Assembly (NCBI RefSeq): GCF_011008945.1
Contig: NZ_WYCT01000007.1
Location: forward strand, 1-55,858
Origin: Streptomyces harenosi
GTDB taxonomy: Bacteria; Actinomycetota; Actinomycetes; Streptomycetales; Streptomycetaceae
Length of the DNA stretch: 55,858 bases
Reading direction: 5' to 3'
Part shown: positions 17,250-27,393 of the stretch, in pieces
Numbering within the stretch: the first letter of the stretch is position 1
How the letters are laid out: each line of letters opens with the position of its first letter
Made by a program: the position numbers and the translations under genes
The notes under the pieces: model-generated
The model's input: the letters and a program-made list of their open reading frames with translations, nothing else
What the model was told of the DNA's origin: nothing
The model's database searches: none

Positions 17250-17311
17250 GGGCGCCCACCGGCAAACCCCGCGGCCCCCCGGGCGCCCACCGGCAGACCC
17301 CGTGGCCCCCC
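17250..17311. repeat. 31-bp direct repeat, two copies
   Basis: Units 17250-17280 and 17281-17311 begin GGGCGCCCACCGGCA and differ at two positions. They lie between the WhiB start and the lipase stop, in the WhiB promoter region. Confidence 0.9.
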
Positions 17312-17328
17312 GGGCGCGCGAGCGCCCG

Positions 17329-18138
17329 TCAGCGGGCGAGGACGCCGTCCAGGAAGCGGGTGAGGTCCGCGAACACCTCCGCCCTGTTCGTCTCCTGGAA
17401 GACCTCGTGTCGGGCCCCCGGGTAGATCCGCTCGGTCAGGCTGCCGCCGCTGATCCGCTCGACGCCGGGCCGGCTGCCGGACAGCGGCACCAGCCGGTCG
17501 TCGTCGCCGTGCAGCCACAGCAGCGGCAGCCGGCCGACGTCACCGCCTTCGGACACGGCCGCCAGCGTCCGTACGAAGGCCGTCAGTGTCGGCCGCTTCA
17601 TCGGGCCGTGCCACACCAGCGGATCGGCCGCGTACGCCGCGCCGACCGCCGGGTCCCGGGAGAGCGCGGCCGGATTGATCGGGGTGTCGGGGATATCCTC
17701 CAGGGCGAGCAGCCGCCGGGGCAGCTCCCAGTCGCCGATGACCGGCCCGGACAGCACCAGCGCGGCCAGGCGCTCCGGGTGGCGCTGGGCACAGCGGGCG
17801 GCGATCAGGCCGCCCATGGAGTGGCCGATGAGGACGACCGGCAGGCCGGGGTGGGCGGCGCGGGCCAGGTCCGCCACTGCGTCCACGTCGGTGACCACGT
17901 CCTCGAAGTCGTCGATCCGCACCCGCTCGCCCGCCGACCGGCCGTGACCCATGTGATCGGGACCGAGGACGGCGGCGCCGTGCCCGGCCAGGACGCCGGC
18001 GACTGCCTCGTAGCGGCCGATGTGCTCGCCGTACCCGTGGACCAGCAGCGCCACGTAGCGTGGGTCGGGGCGGGGCCACTCGCGGGCGGTGATCCGGCCC
18101 CGGGTCCCCGTCAGGACGTGCTCGCGGGCGTCGGCCAT
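17329..18138 (-). CDS. Alpha/beta-hydrolase, monoacylglycerol-lipase type
   Basis: A 269-aa serine hydrolase. The motifs are HGYGEHIGRY (oxyanion region of monoglyceride lipases, near 34), nucleophile elbow GHSMGG with Ser107, acid in HGDDDRLVP near 218 and His in GARHEVFQE near 247. It likely releases fatty acids from monoacylglycerols in the cytoplasm. It is divergent from the thiolase and acyl-CoA ligase operon, which would consume the fatty acids, so a shared promoter region is plausible. No signal peptide is seen. Confidence 0.88.
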   Translation of the reverse strand: MADAREHVLTGTRGRITAREWPRPDPRYVALLVHGYGEHIGRYEAVAGVLAGHGAAVLGPDHMGHGRSAGERVRIDDFEDVVTDVDAVADLARAAHPGLPVVLIGHSMGGLIAARCAQRHPERLAALVLSGPVIGDWELPRRLLALEDIPDTPINPAALSRDPAVGAAYAADPLVWHGPMKRPTLTAFVRTLAAVSEGGDVGRLPLLWLHGDDDRLVPLSGSRPGVERISGGSLTERIYPGARHEVFQETNRAEVFADLTRFLDGVLAR

Positions 18139-18202
18139 GGGCTCCTCCAGCTACGGCGGCGAAGGTTTCCGCAGGATCTTCCCAGGGAGCGTCCCGGCGG
18201 TC

Positions 18203-18229
18203 TATAGTCCAAAACTAGCGGTGCTAATT
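18203..18229 (+). promoter_or_regulatory. Candidate -10 box and operator for the thiolase operon
   Basis: TATAGT at 18203-18208 resembles a -10 box in an otherwise GC-rich gap. Five bases on is an imperfect inverted repeat, AACTAGC-GGT-GCTAATT (18213-18229), covering the expected start of transcription. This layout fits a repressor operator of TetR or GntR size. It is inferred from sequence only, and no matching -35 is convincing. Confidence 0.4.
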
Positions 18230-18300
18230 AAAGCTCTTGCGAGGTCGGTACGGCGGCGGCGCGCCGCCCGGCGACCGAGCGCCGACGGTCAGGAGTCCCG

Positions 18301-19488
<1,188 letters not shown>

Positions 19489-19592
19489 GCCTGCCGCGGA
19501 AGACCCGCGTGACCCGCGGGGTTCCGCGACGCCCGAGCAGCACCCCCGCACACTCCCCTGCAGAGCCGCAGCAAGGAACGGAGCAACACCCC

Positions 19593-21104
19593 ATGGCAAC
19601 CCTTTCCGTCGCCGCCGTCCTCGCCGAGAACGCCCGGCGCCGCCCCGCCAAGGAGGCGCTGGTCGAGGGCGACCTGCGCCTGACCTTCGCCGAGGTGTGG
19701 CAGCGGGCGCTGGCCCAGGCCGGGGCTCTGGCCGGCCTGGGGGTGCGGCCGGGGGACCGGATCGCCCTGATGGCGCCGAACACCGCCGACTTCCCGCAGG
19801 CGTACTACGCGATCGCCGCGGCGGGCGGGGTCGTCGTGCCGGTCCACCTGCTGCTGTCGCAGGCGGAGGTCGAGCACGTCCTGACGGACAGCGGGGCCAC
19901 ACTGCTGCTGTGCCACCCGGCGCAGGCGCAGACCGGTGCGGCCGCCGCCCGGGCCGCGGGGATACGGACCGTGCTCCTGGGCGAGGAGTTCGGCAAGCTC
20001 GCCGCGGACGCCGAGCCGCTGCCGTCGTACGTCACCCGCCAGGCCGACGACCCGGCCGTCGTCTTCTACACCAGCGGCACCACCGGCGTCCCCAAGGGCG
20101 CCGTGCTCAGCCACTTCAACCTGGTGATGAACGCGACCGTCAACGCCTTCGACGCCAACGACATCCGGCCGGACGACATCGCGCTGGGCGCCCTGCCGCT
20201 GTTCCACGCCTTCGGCCAGACCGTCTCCATGAACTCCACCTGGCGCGCGGGTGCCACGCTGGTGCTGCTGCCGCGCTTCGACGCGGCGCGCGCGATCGAG
20301 CTGATGGTGAAGGAGAAGGTCAACACCTTCCACGGGGTGCCCACCATGTTCGTCGCGCTGGCCGCCGCGGCGGCCGGGGCCGACGCGCTGCCCGAGCTGC
20401 GGGTGTGCATCTCCGGCGGGGCCTCGCTGCCGGTGGCCGTGCTGGAGCGGTTCGAGGCCGCCTTCGGGGCCACGGTCTACGAAGGGTACGGACTGTCGGA
20501 GACCTCCCCGGCCGCCGCCGTCAACCAGCCGGTCTTCGGCGCCAAACCGGGCACCATCGGCCACCCGCTGTGGGGCGTCGACGTGGAGATCGCCCGCGCC
20601 GACGCCGAGGACCGCATCGAGCTGCTGCCCCCCGGCGAGCTGGGCGAGGTCGTCGTCCGGGGCCACAACGTCTTCTCCGGCTACCTGGGCCGGCCGGAGG
20701 CCACCGCCGAGGCGCTGGTCGACGGCTGGTTCCGCACCGGGGACCTCGGCACCAAGGACGACGAGGGGTTCCTGCGGATCGTCGACCGCAAGAAGGACGT
20801 CATCATCCGCGGGGGCTACAACGTCTACCCGCGCGAGGTCGAGGAGGTGCTGGTGCGGCATCCCGGCGTCGCGCAGGCCGCCGTCATCGGCCTCCCCGAC
20901 GACCTGCACGGCGAGGAGGTCTGCGCCGTGATCGTCCCCGCCCCGGGCACCGCCCCGGAGGCCGCCGAGATCACCGAGTGGTCCCGGGAGCACCTGGGCA
21001 GGCACAAGTACCCGCGCCGCGTGGAGTTCACCGACGCGCTGCCGCTCGGCCCGAGCATGAAGGTGCTCAAGCGGGAGCTGCGCGTGCGCTACGGGGCCCG
21101 GTAG
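19593..21104 (+). CDS. Acyl-CoA synthetase (long-chain fatty acid-CoA ligase type)
   Basis: A 503-aa ANL-superfamily enzyme that activates a fatty acid as acyl-AMP and then acyl-CoA. P-loop YTSGTTGVPKG is near 163, then YEGYGLSETSP, GWFRTGDLG, DRKKDVIIRGGYN (hinge) and SMKVLKREL with the C-terminal catalytic Lys. The length is typical. The ATG at 19593 follows AAGGAACGGAG. It forms a lipid-use operon with the thiolase upstream. Confidence 0.93.
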   Translation: MATLSVAAVLAENARRRPAKEALVEGDLRLTFAEVWQRALAQAGALAGLGVRPGDRIALMAPNTADFPQAYYAIAAAGGVVVPVHLLLSQAEVEHVLTDSGATLLLCHPAQAQTGAAAARAAGIRTVLLGEEFGKLAADAEPLPSYVTRQADDPAVVFYTSGTTGVPKGAVLSHFNLVMNATVNAFDANDIRPDDIALGALPLFHAFGQTVSMNSTWRAGATLVLLPRFDAARAIELMVKEKVNTFHGVPTMFVALAAAAAGADALPELRVCISGGASLPVAVLERFEAAFGATVYEGYGLSETSPAAAVNQPVFGAKPGTIGHPLWGVDVEIARADAEDRIELLPPGELGEVVVRGHNVFSGYLGRPEATAEALVDGWFRTGDLGTKDDEGFLRIVDRKKDVIIRGGYNVYPREVEEVLVRHPGVAQAAVIGLPDDLHGEEVCAVIVPAPGTAPEAAEITEWSREHLGRHKYPRRVEFTDALPLGPSMKVLKRELRVRYGAR

Positions 21105-21353
21105 CGGCCGGGCGGAGGCGCCTGGCCGGGCGGAGTCGGCCCGGCCCGGTGGCGGCCGGGCGGAGGCGGCCCGGCCCGGTGGCGGCCCGGTCCAGTGGCG
21201 GGCGGGAGGCGCCTGCGACGCCCCGGCCGCCGCGCGGCGGCTCCCGGCCGCCCTGCGACGGTCCCCGCCGCCGTGCGGCGGCAGCCTCTCGGCCGCCACC
21301 TGGCGAGACGGTCCGCACCGGTGATCACTGCCGGGCATAGCATCGGTCTCCGC
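21105..21353. repeat. GC-rich intergenic repeats
   Basis: The 249 bp between the ligase and the TSUP permease contain imperfect reiterations of GGTGGCGGCC and GGGCGGAGGCG units, from about 21105 to 21200, then CGCCGTGCGGCGG-like palindromic pieces to about 21300. No gene is supported. Confidence 0.6.
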
Positions 21354-22127
21354 ATGGACACGATGACACTCTGGCACCTCACCGGCTGGGAGTTCGCGGC
21401 GCTCGCCTTCGCCGCCCTGCTCGTCGGCTTCTCCAAGACCGCCGTCAGCGGGGCCAACACGGTCAGCCTCGCCCTCTTCGCCGCGGTGCTCCCGGCCCGC
21501 GCCTCCACCGGCGTCCTGCTGCCGGTGCTGATCGCCGGCGACGTACTGGCCGTCCTCACCTACCGGCGGCACGCCCACTGGCCGACGCTGTGGCGGCTGT
21601 TCCCGGCGGTCGCGGCGGGCGTCGTCGCCGGCACGGTCTTCCTGATGCGGGCCGACGACGCGCTGGTCCGCACCTCGATCGGGGCGATCCTGCTGCTGAT
21701 GGCGGCGGTGACGGTGTGGCGGCGGAGGCAGGCCGACGCGCGGCGGGAACCGGAGCCGGTCACCACCCGGGCGGGCCGCATCAAGGCCCGCTCGTACGGC
21801 GTCCTCGGCGGCTTCACCACCATGGTCGCCAACGCGGGCGGGCCGGTGATGTCCCTCTACCTGCTCTCCGCGGGCTTCCGCAAGCTGGGTTTCCTCGGCA
21901 CGTCGGCCTTCTTCTTCCTGATCGTCAACGTCTCCAAGCTGCCCTTCAGCGCCGGGCTCGGACTGATCGACCGGCACTCGCTGGCCCTCGACGCCGTCCT
22001 CGTGCTCTTCGTCGTGCCCGGTGCGGTACTGGGCAAATGGGCCGTGGACCGCATCGACCAGCGGCTGTTCGAACAACTGGTCATCGCCGCCACCGTGGTG
22101 GGCGGCGTGCAACTGCTGCTGCCCTGA
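21354..22127 (+). CDS. TSUP (TauE/SafE) family permease
   Basis: A 257-aa membrane protein with eight predicted helices in two related halves. The family repeats are LLVGFSKTAVSGANTVSLALFA near the N-terminus and VLGGFTTMVANAGGPVMSLYLLSAG mid-protein. TSUP carriers move sulphite, sulphoacetate or other organosulphur anions. No sulphur-metabolism genes are nearby, so the substrate is open. The ATG at 21354 starts the first hydrophobic segment closely. Confidence 0.87.
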   Translation: MDTMTLWHLTGWEFAALAFAALLVGFSKTAVSGANTVSLALFAAVLPARASTGVLLPVLIAGDVLAVLTYRRHAHWPTLWRLFPAVAAGVVAGTVFLMRADDALVRTSIGAILLLMAAVTVWRRRQADARREPEPVTTRAGRIKARSYGVLGGFTTMVANAGGPVMSLYLLSAGFRKLGFLGTSAFFFLIVNVSKLPFSAGLGLIDRHSLALDAVLVLFVVPGAVLGKWAVDRIDQRLFEQLVIAATVVGGVQLLLP

Positions 22128-22210
22128 CCGCGCCGCCGGGGGCGGCCCCAGGCCGCACTTCCGCCCGCGCCTCTCGGCGGCCCGGCCCGCGCCCGCGACC
22201 GGCGCCCCCG

Positions 22211-24286
22211 TCAGCGGGCCGCGCTCGACACCGGCCGCCGCGCCCCGTCCGGCAGGCCGCTGCTCAGGTCCTCCACCAGCAGCCGCTTGGCGATCGCGTC
22301 CACCGCGGCGCGCAGCTCCGTGTCCGAGGGCCGGCCGATGTCCCGCTCCACCCGGTCCTCCAGCCAGGCGGCCCAGGCCCGGCCGATGACGCCGGCCTCG
22401 CGGGCGCCCGCCGCGGTGTGCGACAGCAGGGAGTCGTCCCGGGTCAGATAGCCCTCGTCGACCATGCGGTCGAAGACCGGCAGCAGCACCTCCGGCGGCA
22501 TACGGCGGCGGGCCGCGATCAGCCCGAGGCTGGCGTGGCCGACCAGCCGAGTGAACAGCTCCACCTGCATCACCGCCCAGGCCCCGGCGATGTCCAGCCG
22601 GGTGTCGGAACCGGTGACGATCCGGCGCGCGGTGTCCGGGTCCGTACTGCCGATGATCTTGCCGACGGCGGCTTCCAGCACCCGCTGCGCGTTGGCGTCG
22701 TGCGGGGAGGCGAAGCCCTCGCCCATGTCCGTGGAGCCCATCCGCGCGCTGTCGCGCAGCCGCACCTGCTTGAGGAACAGCGCGACCACGAAGCCCAGGG
22801 CGGCGACCGGCACGGTCCACAGGAACACGGTCTGGATGGTGTCCGCGTACGCCCCGATGACCGGGGCCGCCGCGTCCGGCGGCAGCCGGTGCACCCCCTC
22901 CGGACTGGTCGCCGCCCGTCCGATCGCGGCCGGATCCGCCGCGCCGGTGGCCGCGGCGGAGGCGATCCCGTCCCGCAGGTTGGGGGCGAGGGCGTTGGCG
23001 TAGATGGTGCCGAAGACGGCGGTGCCGAAGGAGCTGCCCAGGGTGCGGAAGAAGGTGACGCCGGAGGTGGCGGTGCCGAGGTCGGCGTAGACGACGGTGT
23101 TCTGCACGGCGATCGTCAGCACCTGCATGCACAGGCCGATGCCGGTGCCGAGCACGAACATGTACAGCGACTCCAGCCAGGCGCCGGTGGCCGGCCCCAT
23201 GAGGGACATCAGATACAGGCCGGCCACCATCACCAGGGAGCCGAGGATCGGGAAGAGCCGGTACCTGCCGGTCCTGCTCACCACGGTGCCGCTGAAGACG
23301 GACGCGATCAGCAGTCCGGCCACCATCGGCAGCGTGCGCACCCCGGAGACCGTCGCCGAGTCGCCGTCGACGTACTGGAGATAGCTGGGCAGATAGGTCA
23401 TCGCGCCGAGCATGGCGAAACCGACGATGAAGCTGAGGATCGAGCAGACCGTGAACACCGGGTTGGAGAACAGGCGCATCGGCAGCATCGGCTCGGCCGC
23501 CCGGGTCTCGGCCCGGCCGAACAGCGCCAGCGCGACCAGCCCCAGCGCGAACAGGCCGATGATCACCCAGGAGCCCCACGCGTACTCGTTGCCGCCCCAG
23601 CTCGTCGCCAGGATCAGCGCGCTGGCACCGACGGTGACGAGGGCGATGCCCAGATAGTCGATGACCGGGCGGGAGACCGACTTCACCACCGGGATGGTGC
23701 GCGCGGCGGCGGCCACGACCACGATCGCGATCGGCACGTTGACGTAGAACGCCCACCGCCAGGACAGATGGTCGGTGAACAGCCCGCCCAGCAGCGGCCC
23801 GATGACCGTGGACACCCCGAACACCGCGCCGATCGCGCCCTGGTACTTGCCGCGTTCCCTGAGCGGGATGACGTCCGCGATCAGCGCCATCGAGGTCACC
23901 ATCAGGCCGCCCGCCCCGATGCCCTGCATCGCCCGCCAGGCGATCAGCAGCGACATGTTGGTGGCCAGACCGCACAGGAACGAGCCCGTGACGAAGACGA
24001 TGGCCGAGACCTGGAAGACCACCTTGCGGCCGAAGAGATCGCCGAACTTGCCCACCAGCACCGTCGCGACGGTCTCCGCGAGCAGGTACGAGGTGACCAC
24101 CCACGACATGTGCGCGGCCCCGCCCAGGTCGGAGACGATGGTGGGCAGGGCCGTGCCGACGATCGTCTGGTCCAGGGCCGCCAGCAGCATGCCGAGCATG
24201 ATCGTGACGAAGACGACGTTGCGGCGCCGCCGGTCCAGCACGGGAGGCTGGGCGGCGGGTAGCTGCTTCTCCTCGGCGACGGTCAC
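22211..24286 (-). CDS. DHA2-type MFS drug exporter with C-terminal cytoplasmic domain
   Basis: A 691-aa, 14-helix MFS of the EmrB/QacA type. Its motif [23 protein letters not shown] (helix 1) and [14 protein letters not shown] (motif A) are clear. It probably expels lipophilic drugs by proton antiport. After the last helix (about residue 510) there is a 180-residue cytoplasmic extension, ending in helical segments resembling a winged-helix-like tail found in some Streptomyces exporters. The GTG at 24284-24286 (VTVAEEK) is chosen because the longer frame is Pro/Arg low-complexity; the ribosome site is weak. Confidence 0.88.
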   Translation of the reverse strand: MTVAEEKQLPAAQPPVLDRRRRNVVFVTIMLGMLLAALDQTIVGTALPTIVSDLGGAAHMSWVVTSYLLAETVATVLVGKFGDLFGRKVVFQVSAIVFVTGSFLCGLATNMSLLIAWRAMQGIGAGGLMVTSMALIADVIPLRERGKYQGAIGAVFGVSTVIGPLLGGLFTDHLSWRWAFYVNVPIAIVVVAAAARTIPVVKSVSRPVIDYLGIALVTVGASALILATSWGGNEYAWGSWVIIGLFALGLVALALFGRAETRAAEPMLPMRLFSNPVFTVCSILSFIVGFAMLGAMTYLPSYLQYVDGDSATVSGVRTLPMVAGLLIASVFSGTVVSRTGRYRLFPILGSLVMVAGLYLMSLMGPATGAWLESLYMFVLGTGIGLCMQVLTIAVQNTVVYADLGTATSGVTFFRTLGSSFGTAVFGTIYANALAPNLRDGIASAAATGAADPAAIGRAATSPEGVHRLPPDAAAPVIGAYADTIQTVFLWTVPVAALGFVVALFLKQVRLRDSARMGSTDMGEGFASPHDANAQRVLEAAVGKIIGSTDPDTARRIVTGSDTRLDIAGAWAVMQVELFTRLVGHASLGLIAARRRMPPEVLLPVFDRMVDEGYLTRDDSLLSHTAAGAREAGVIGRAWAAWLEDRVERDIGRPSDTELRAAVDAIAKRLLVEDLSSGLPDGARRPVSSAAR

Positions 24287-24609
24287 ACGGTCACGATCAC
24301 ACCGCGGTACCGGCCGCGCATGCGGGACCGGTCCGCCCGGGTGCCGCCCCCCTCCCGCGTTCCCGCCGCGCTCCGGCCCATCGGCGGAGCGGAAGTGCGG
24401 CCTCGGTGCCGCCCTTTCCTCCCGCCTTCCCGCCGCACCCGGGCGCGACGGCGGAGCGGAAGTGCGGCCCGGTCCAGGCCCCTGCGCTCGCGGGCCCCGG
24501 CACACGGCCGCTCGGGACGGGGCGCGCCCCGGCGATCGGACCTCGCCGTCGCCTCACCGGCGACGCACCCCCGGTGTCCTCCCCGGCGGCGACCCCGCCC
24601 GCGGCCGGC
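24287..24609. repeat. Intergenic region with repeated GCGGAAGTGCGGCC
   Basis: GCGGAAGTGCGGCC occurs at 24389-24402 and 24456-24469 within a longer shared 19-bp word, and once inverted on the other side of the exporter gene at 22151-22164. I see no gene in this 323-bp gap. The sites could be regulator targets or a small dispersed repeat. Confidence 0.65.
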
Positions 24610-25128
24610 TCAGCCCCGCAGCCGCGGGGCCCGCGCGCCCGGGTCCACGGCCCGGCCGCCCCGCTCCACCTCGTCCGCCAGCTCCCGCGCCCAGTCCACG
24701 ACGGACGCGAGGTCCACCCCGTACGGCCGCTGCCGTCCGGCGGCCGAGGAGGCCCACTGCGTCACGGCCCCGGCGCCGCGCCGCAGCAGCCGGCTGCCGC
24801 CCGTGGCGTTCCCGCGGGCCGCGTGGGTGAGCCCCACCGCGAGCTGGGCCAGCCCCCGCCACAGCTCGCGCTCCGGCGCGGGCCGCGACTTCCAGGCGTC
24901 CTCGAAGACCTCGTGCGCGTGGAACGGCCTGCCCGCGTCCAGCAGCCGCTGCGCCTCGGCGACGGTGTCCTCCGGGCTCCGTACGACGCCCTCGGGCTGC
25001 CGGGCCACGCCGTCCGCGCCATAGGGCAGCGGCCGCCCGAGCCCGTCCCGCGGCCGGGCGTTGCGCGCCCGCCCTTCGCCGTCCCGGTCCCGTGCGCCCG
25101 CAGGCCGTCCTGAGGATGTGCTGCCCAT
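24610..25128 (-). CDS. DUF309 domain protein
   Basis: 172 aa. The C-terminal half holds the DUF309 core: LDAGRPFHAHEVFEDAWKS, ELWRGLAQLAVGLTHAARGN and GGSRLLRRG. The HxxHE motif with a following Trp suggests a metal site and a putative hydrolase-like or structural role; the function is unknown. The N-terminal 50 residues are basic and low-complexity. ATG at 25126-25128. It stands alone, 121 bp from a tRNA on the other strand. Confidence 0.82.
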   Translation of the reverse strand: MGSTSSGRPAGARDRDGEGRARNARPRDGLGRPLPYGADGVARQPEGVVRSPEDTVAEAQRLLDAGRPFHAHEVFEDAWKSRPAPERELWRGLAQLAVGLTHAARGNATGGSRLLRRGAGAVTQWASSAAGRQRPYGVDLASVVDWARELADEVERGGRAVDPGARAPRLRG

Positions 25129-25249
25129 GGGACGATTGTCCCGCGCGGGCGCCCCGTCCGTCCCCGCCCGGGTCCCCTTTCGAACCAGCCGGGGGTGTGC
25201 GGTAAAGTTCTGTCCGCGCGATCACGCGGACCACCGCGTGGCGGCGCAC

Positions 25250-25323
<74 letters not shown>

Positions 25324-25342
25324 CTCGTAAGAGTCGCAGGTC

Positions 25343-25376
25343 AGGGCCGGTTTCGGAGATATCCGAAACCGGCCCT
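25343..25376 (+). terminator. Perfect 15-bp hairpin, terminator of tRNA-Pro copy 2
   Basis: AGGGCCGGTTTCGGA (25343-25357) pairs perfectly with 25362-25376 across the loop GATA. It is 19 nt after the tRNA and followed by CGATCATTT. Relative to copy 1, base changes on one arm are matched on the other. Confidence 0.85.
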
Positions 25377-25581
25377 CGATCATTTCTGGGACCCGGTGGG
25401 GGCCGGTGCTCCGTGGCCGGTGTCATCGGGTGACGACGATCGGGCTCGGGCAGCGAGCGGGGGAGCGCGGACCACGCCGAGCTGTGCGGAGAGCGCTGCG
25501 CCGACGGCCGTGATCCTGTGCCATCGTCCGAGTGAGTGGATCGACGCGCTTCGTCGATGACGGGCTGCGCTGGCCGTCCGC

Positions 25582-26235
25582 TCATGGGTCCTGAGGGCGC
25601 GTCGGAGCGGGGGTGTCCGACGCCGGCGGCAGCGCCGGGATGGCGTCGGCGATTCGGCGCGCGACATCCGAGGGGGTGGCGTCGGTGGTGTCCAGCAGAA
25701 GCACCTGCACGCCTCGGCGCACGAGGCAGGACGCCGCGTCGGCGTAGAGGCCGATCTCGCGGGCGGGGGCCGCCGGGTCGAGGCGGAGACGGTGTGTGAC
25801 GCCGCGCCCGGCGATGCGGGCGGCGATGTCTCCCGGCTCGGCGGTGAGGATCACGGCCAGGTCGGGCATCAGCACATGACGGCTGACGTCGGTCAGGAAG
25901 TCGAGCGAGACGCCGTCGAGCCGCTGCAGGAGGAGCGCGGACGGCAGGTAGTGCTCGCTGACGACGAGTTCGCCGGCCCGCAGCGCGGGCTCTATCACCC
26001 TGTCGATGTGCTCGTACCGGGTGGCGGCCATCAGGCAGGCCAGGGCCAGGCCGTGGACCTCGTTGGCGTGACCGCGGGTGAACAGGCCCAGGGCGGTGCC
26101 GGTCGGCTCGGCGGTGCGCCGGGCGGTACGGCCCTGCGCCCGGAGGTGCTCGTGGAGGGCCCGCACGGTGGTGGACTTCCCGACGCCGCTGGGCCCGTCG
26201 ACGGTGACGAACCAGCCCGTGTGCCCGCCGGTCAC
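25582..26235 (-). CDS. dTMP kinase-like nucleoside monophosphate kinase
   Basis: 217 aa. P-loop GPSGVGKSTT is near residue 13, AEPTGTALG follows, and the LID Arg cluster is RIAGRGVTHRLR. Canonical dTMP kinases phosphorylate dTMP to dTDP. Here the usual DR(Y/F) motif is replaced by SEHYLPSALLLQ, so the substrate may differ. It is probably not the only dTMP kinase of the cell (inference). GTG at 26233-26235 overlaps the stop of the preceding 72-aa ORF as GTGA, which fixes the start and couples translation. It ends with a Pro/Thr-rich tail. Confidence 0.82.
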   Translation of the reverse strand: MTGGHTGWFVTVDGPSGVGKSTTVRALHEHLRAQGRTARRTAEPTGTALGLFTRGHANEVHGLALACLMAATRYEHIDRVIEPALRAGELVVSEHYLPSALLLQRLDGVSLDFLTDVSRHVLMPDLAVILTAEPGDIAARIAGRGVTHRLRLDPAAPAREIGLYADAASCLVRRGVQVLLLDTTDATPSDVARRIADAIPALPPASDTPAPTRPQDP

Positions 26236-26450
26236 GCGACGGCCCCCGAGCGGGACGCATCCCGTTCCTCCGTGGGCATCCCGTTCGGCGAGGTGCCCGT
26301 GGAGGACATCCGCGCCATCGCGCTCGCCCGCCACCACCGCCAAGGCCACCTCTGCGGGCCGAGTCCGTGGTCGCGCGCAGGCGCGTCGGCGAACCGTGCG
26401 TCCGGGGGGTGGCCGTCGTCGGTGCCCGAGATCGGCGTCGGCTGCCGCAT
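26232..26450 (-). CDS. Trp-rich 72-aa hypothetical protein
   Basis: GGAGG sits 5 nt before the ATG at 26448-26450. About nine in ten third codon positions are G or C, and the stop overlaps the GTG of the kinase gene (GTGA), so this is very likely expressed. The middle contains WPWRWW, flanked by a polar, Asp/Pro-rich N-terminal half and a Ser/Thr/Gly-rich C-terminal third. I do not recognise the family. It could be a modified-peptide precursor, an antimicrobial-like peptide or a kinase partner; no modification enzyme is adjacent. Confidence 0.55.
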   Translation of the reverse strand: MRQPTPISGTDDGHPPDARFADAPARDHGLGPQRWPWRWWRASAMARMSSTGTSPNGMPTEERDASRSGAVA

Positions 26451-26854
26451 GAGTCCTCCAGATCGGTGCTCGCGTGCGAGCCCAGGTGAGGGGGGAGAGG
26501 GTCGGGGCGTGCAGGGCGGAGCGGTCGGCTCCGGCCCATCCGGTCCGCATCGGGCCGTGGGTGGTGCGACGGAGCGCCCCCAGCCTCTCGTGGACGCGAG
26601 TGCCGCGGGGCCGGATGAGCGTCGGCGGACGAGACGGTGCTGGATTCAGACGGTCGCGCATCTGCTCGGCCGCAGCCTCGGGGAGCTGTCCGCGGCTCGC
26701 ACCGCCACCGCTCGGATCATGGTGGCAGGTGCCCGCGGGTATGCTGCCCGTGGTCCGCGGCGGAGACGCCGTGGCGCCTGCCTGACGGACTGACGGACGG
26801 CCCCGGTGAAGGCCGCGTCCGCCACCGGCCTACTCCGGCGAAGGAGCCAGTGAG
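26451..26854. other. Intergenic, no supported gene
   Basis: The 404 bp between divergent genes. ORFs here have poor third-position bias and no ribosome sites. Promoters for the Trp-rich ORF/kinase operon and the GNAT should lie here; I cannot identify boxes with confidence. Confidence 0.5.
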
Positions 26855-27310
26855 ATGCACATCGTCGTGGACGACCTGTCCGGGCCGGAGATTACTGCCT
26901 TTCTCCGTGAGCACGTCCAGCAGATGCGGTCCCTCACCCCGGAGGAGAGCGCACACGCGTTGGACCTCGACGAACTGCGCCGGCCGGAGATCACGGTCTG
27001 GTCGGTGACGGAGGGGGACGCGGTGGTGGGCTGCGGTGCGCTCAAGAGGCTGGACGCGGGCCATGCCGAACTGAAGTCGATGCGTACCGCGGTGGCGCGC
27101 AAGCGCAGCGGAATCGCGTCGGCGCTGCTGGAACACATCCTCACCGAGGCCAGGCGCGCGGGATTCACCAGGCTCAGCCTTGAAACCGGTGCGGCTGATT
27201 TTTTTCTGCCCGCCAGGAAACTGTACGAGAAATTCGGCTTCGTATACTGCGCGCCCTTCGGGGACTACCGGCTCGATCCCAACAGTGTGTTCATGACGAG
27301 GCAGCTCTGA
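26855..27310 (+). CDS. GNAT family N-acetyltransferase
   Basis: A 151-aa single-domain GNAT that uses acetyl-CoA to acetylate a small amine or protein terminus. Motif A is AELKSMRTAVARKRSGIASALLEHIL (the Q/RxxGxG/A pyrophosphate loop is RKRSGIA). Motif B ends in ARKLYEKFGFVYCAPFGDY. AAGGAG lies ahead of the ATG. It is convergent with the cluster regulator. Substrate unknown. Confidence 0.88.
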   Translation: MHIVVDDLSGPEITAFLREHVQQMRSLTPEESAHALDLDELRRPEITVWSVTEGDAVVGCGALKRLDAGHAELKSMRTAVARKRSGIASALLEHILTEARRAGFTRLSLETGAADFFLPARKLYEKFGFVYCAPFGDYRLDPNSVFMTRQL

Positions 27311-27393
27311 AAGGTCCGCAACCGCCCCGTGTGCGGTGCGCGGGATCGCCGGGCCGGTGAATGAAAGGACGGGCCCTGAGGCGGGGCCTCGCG

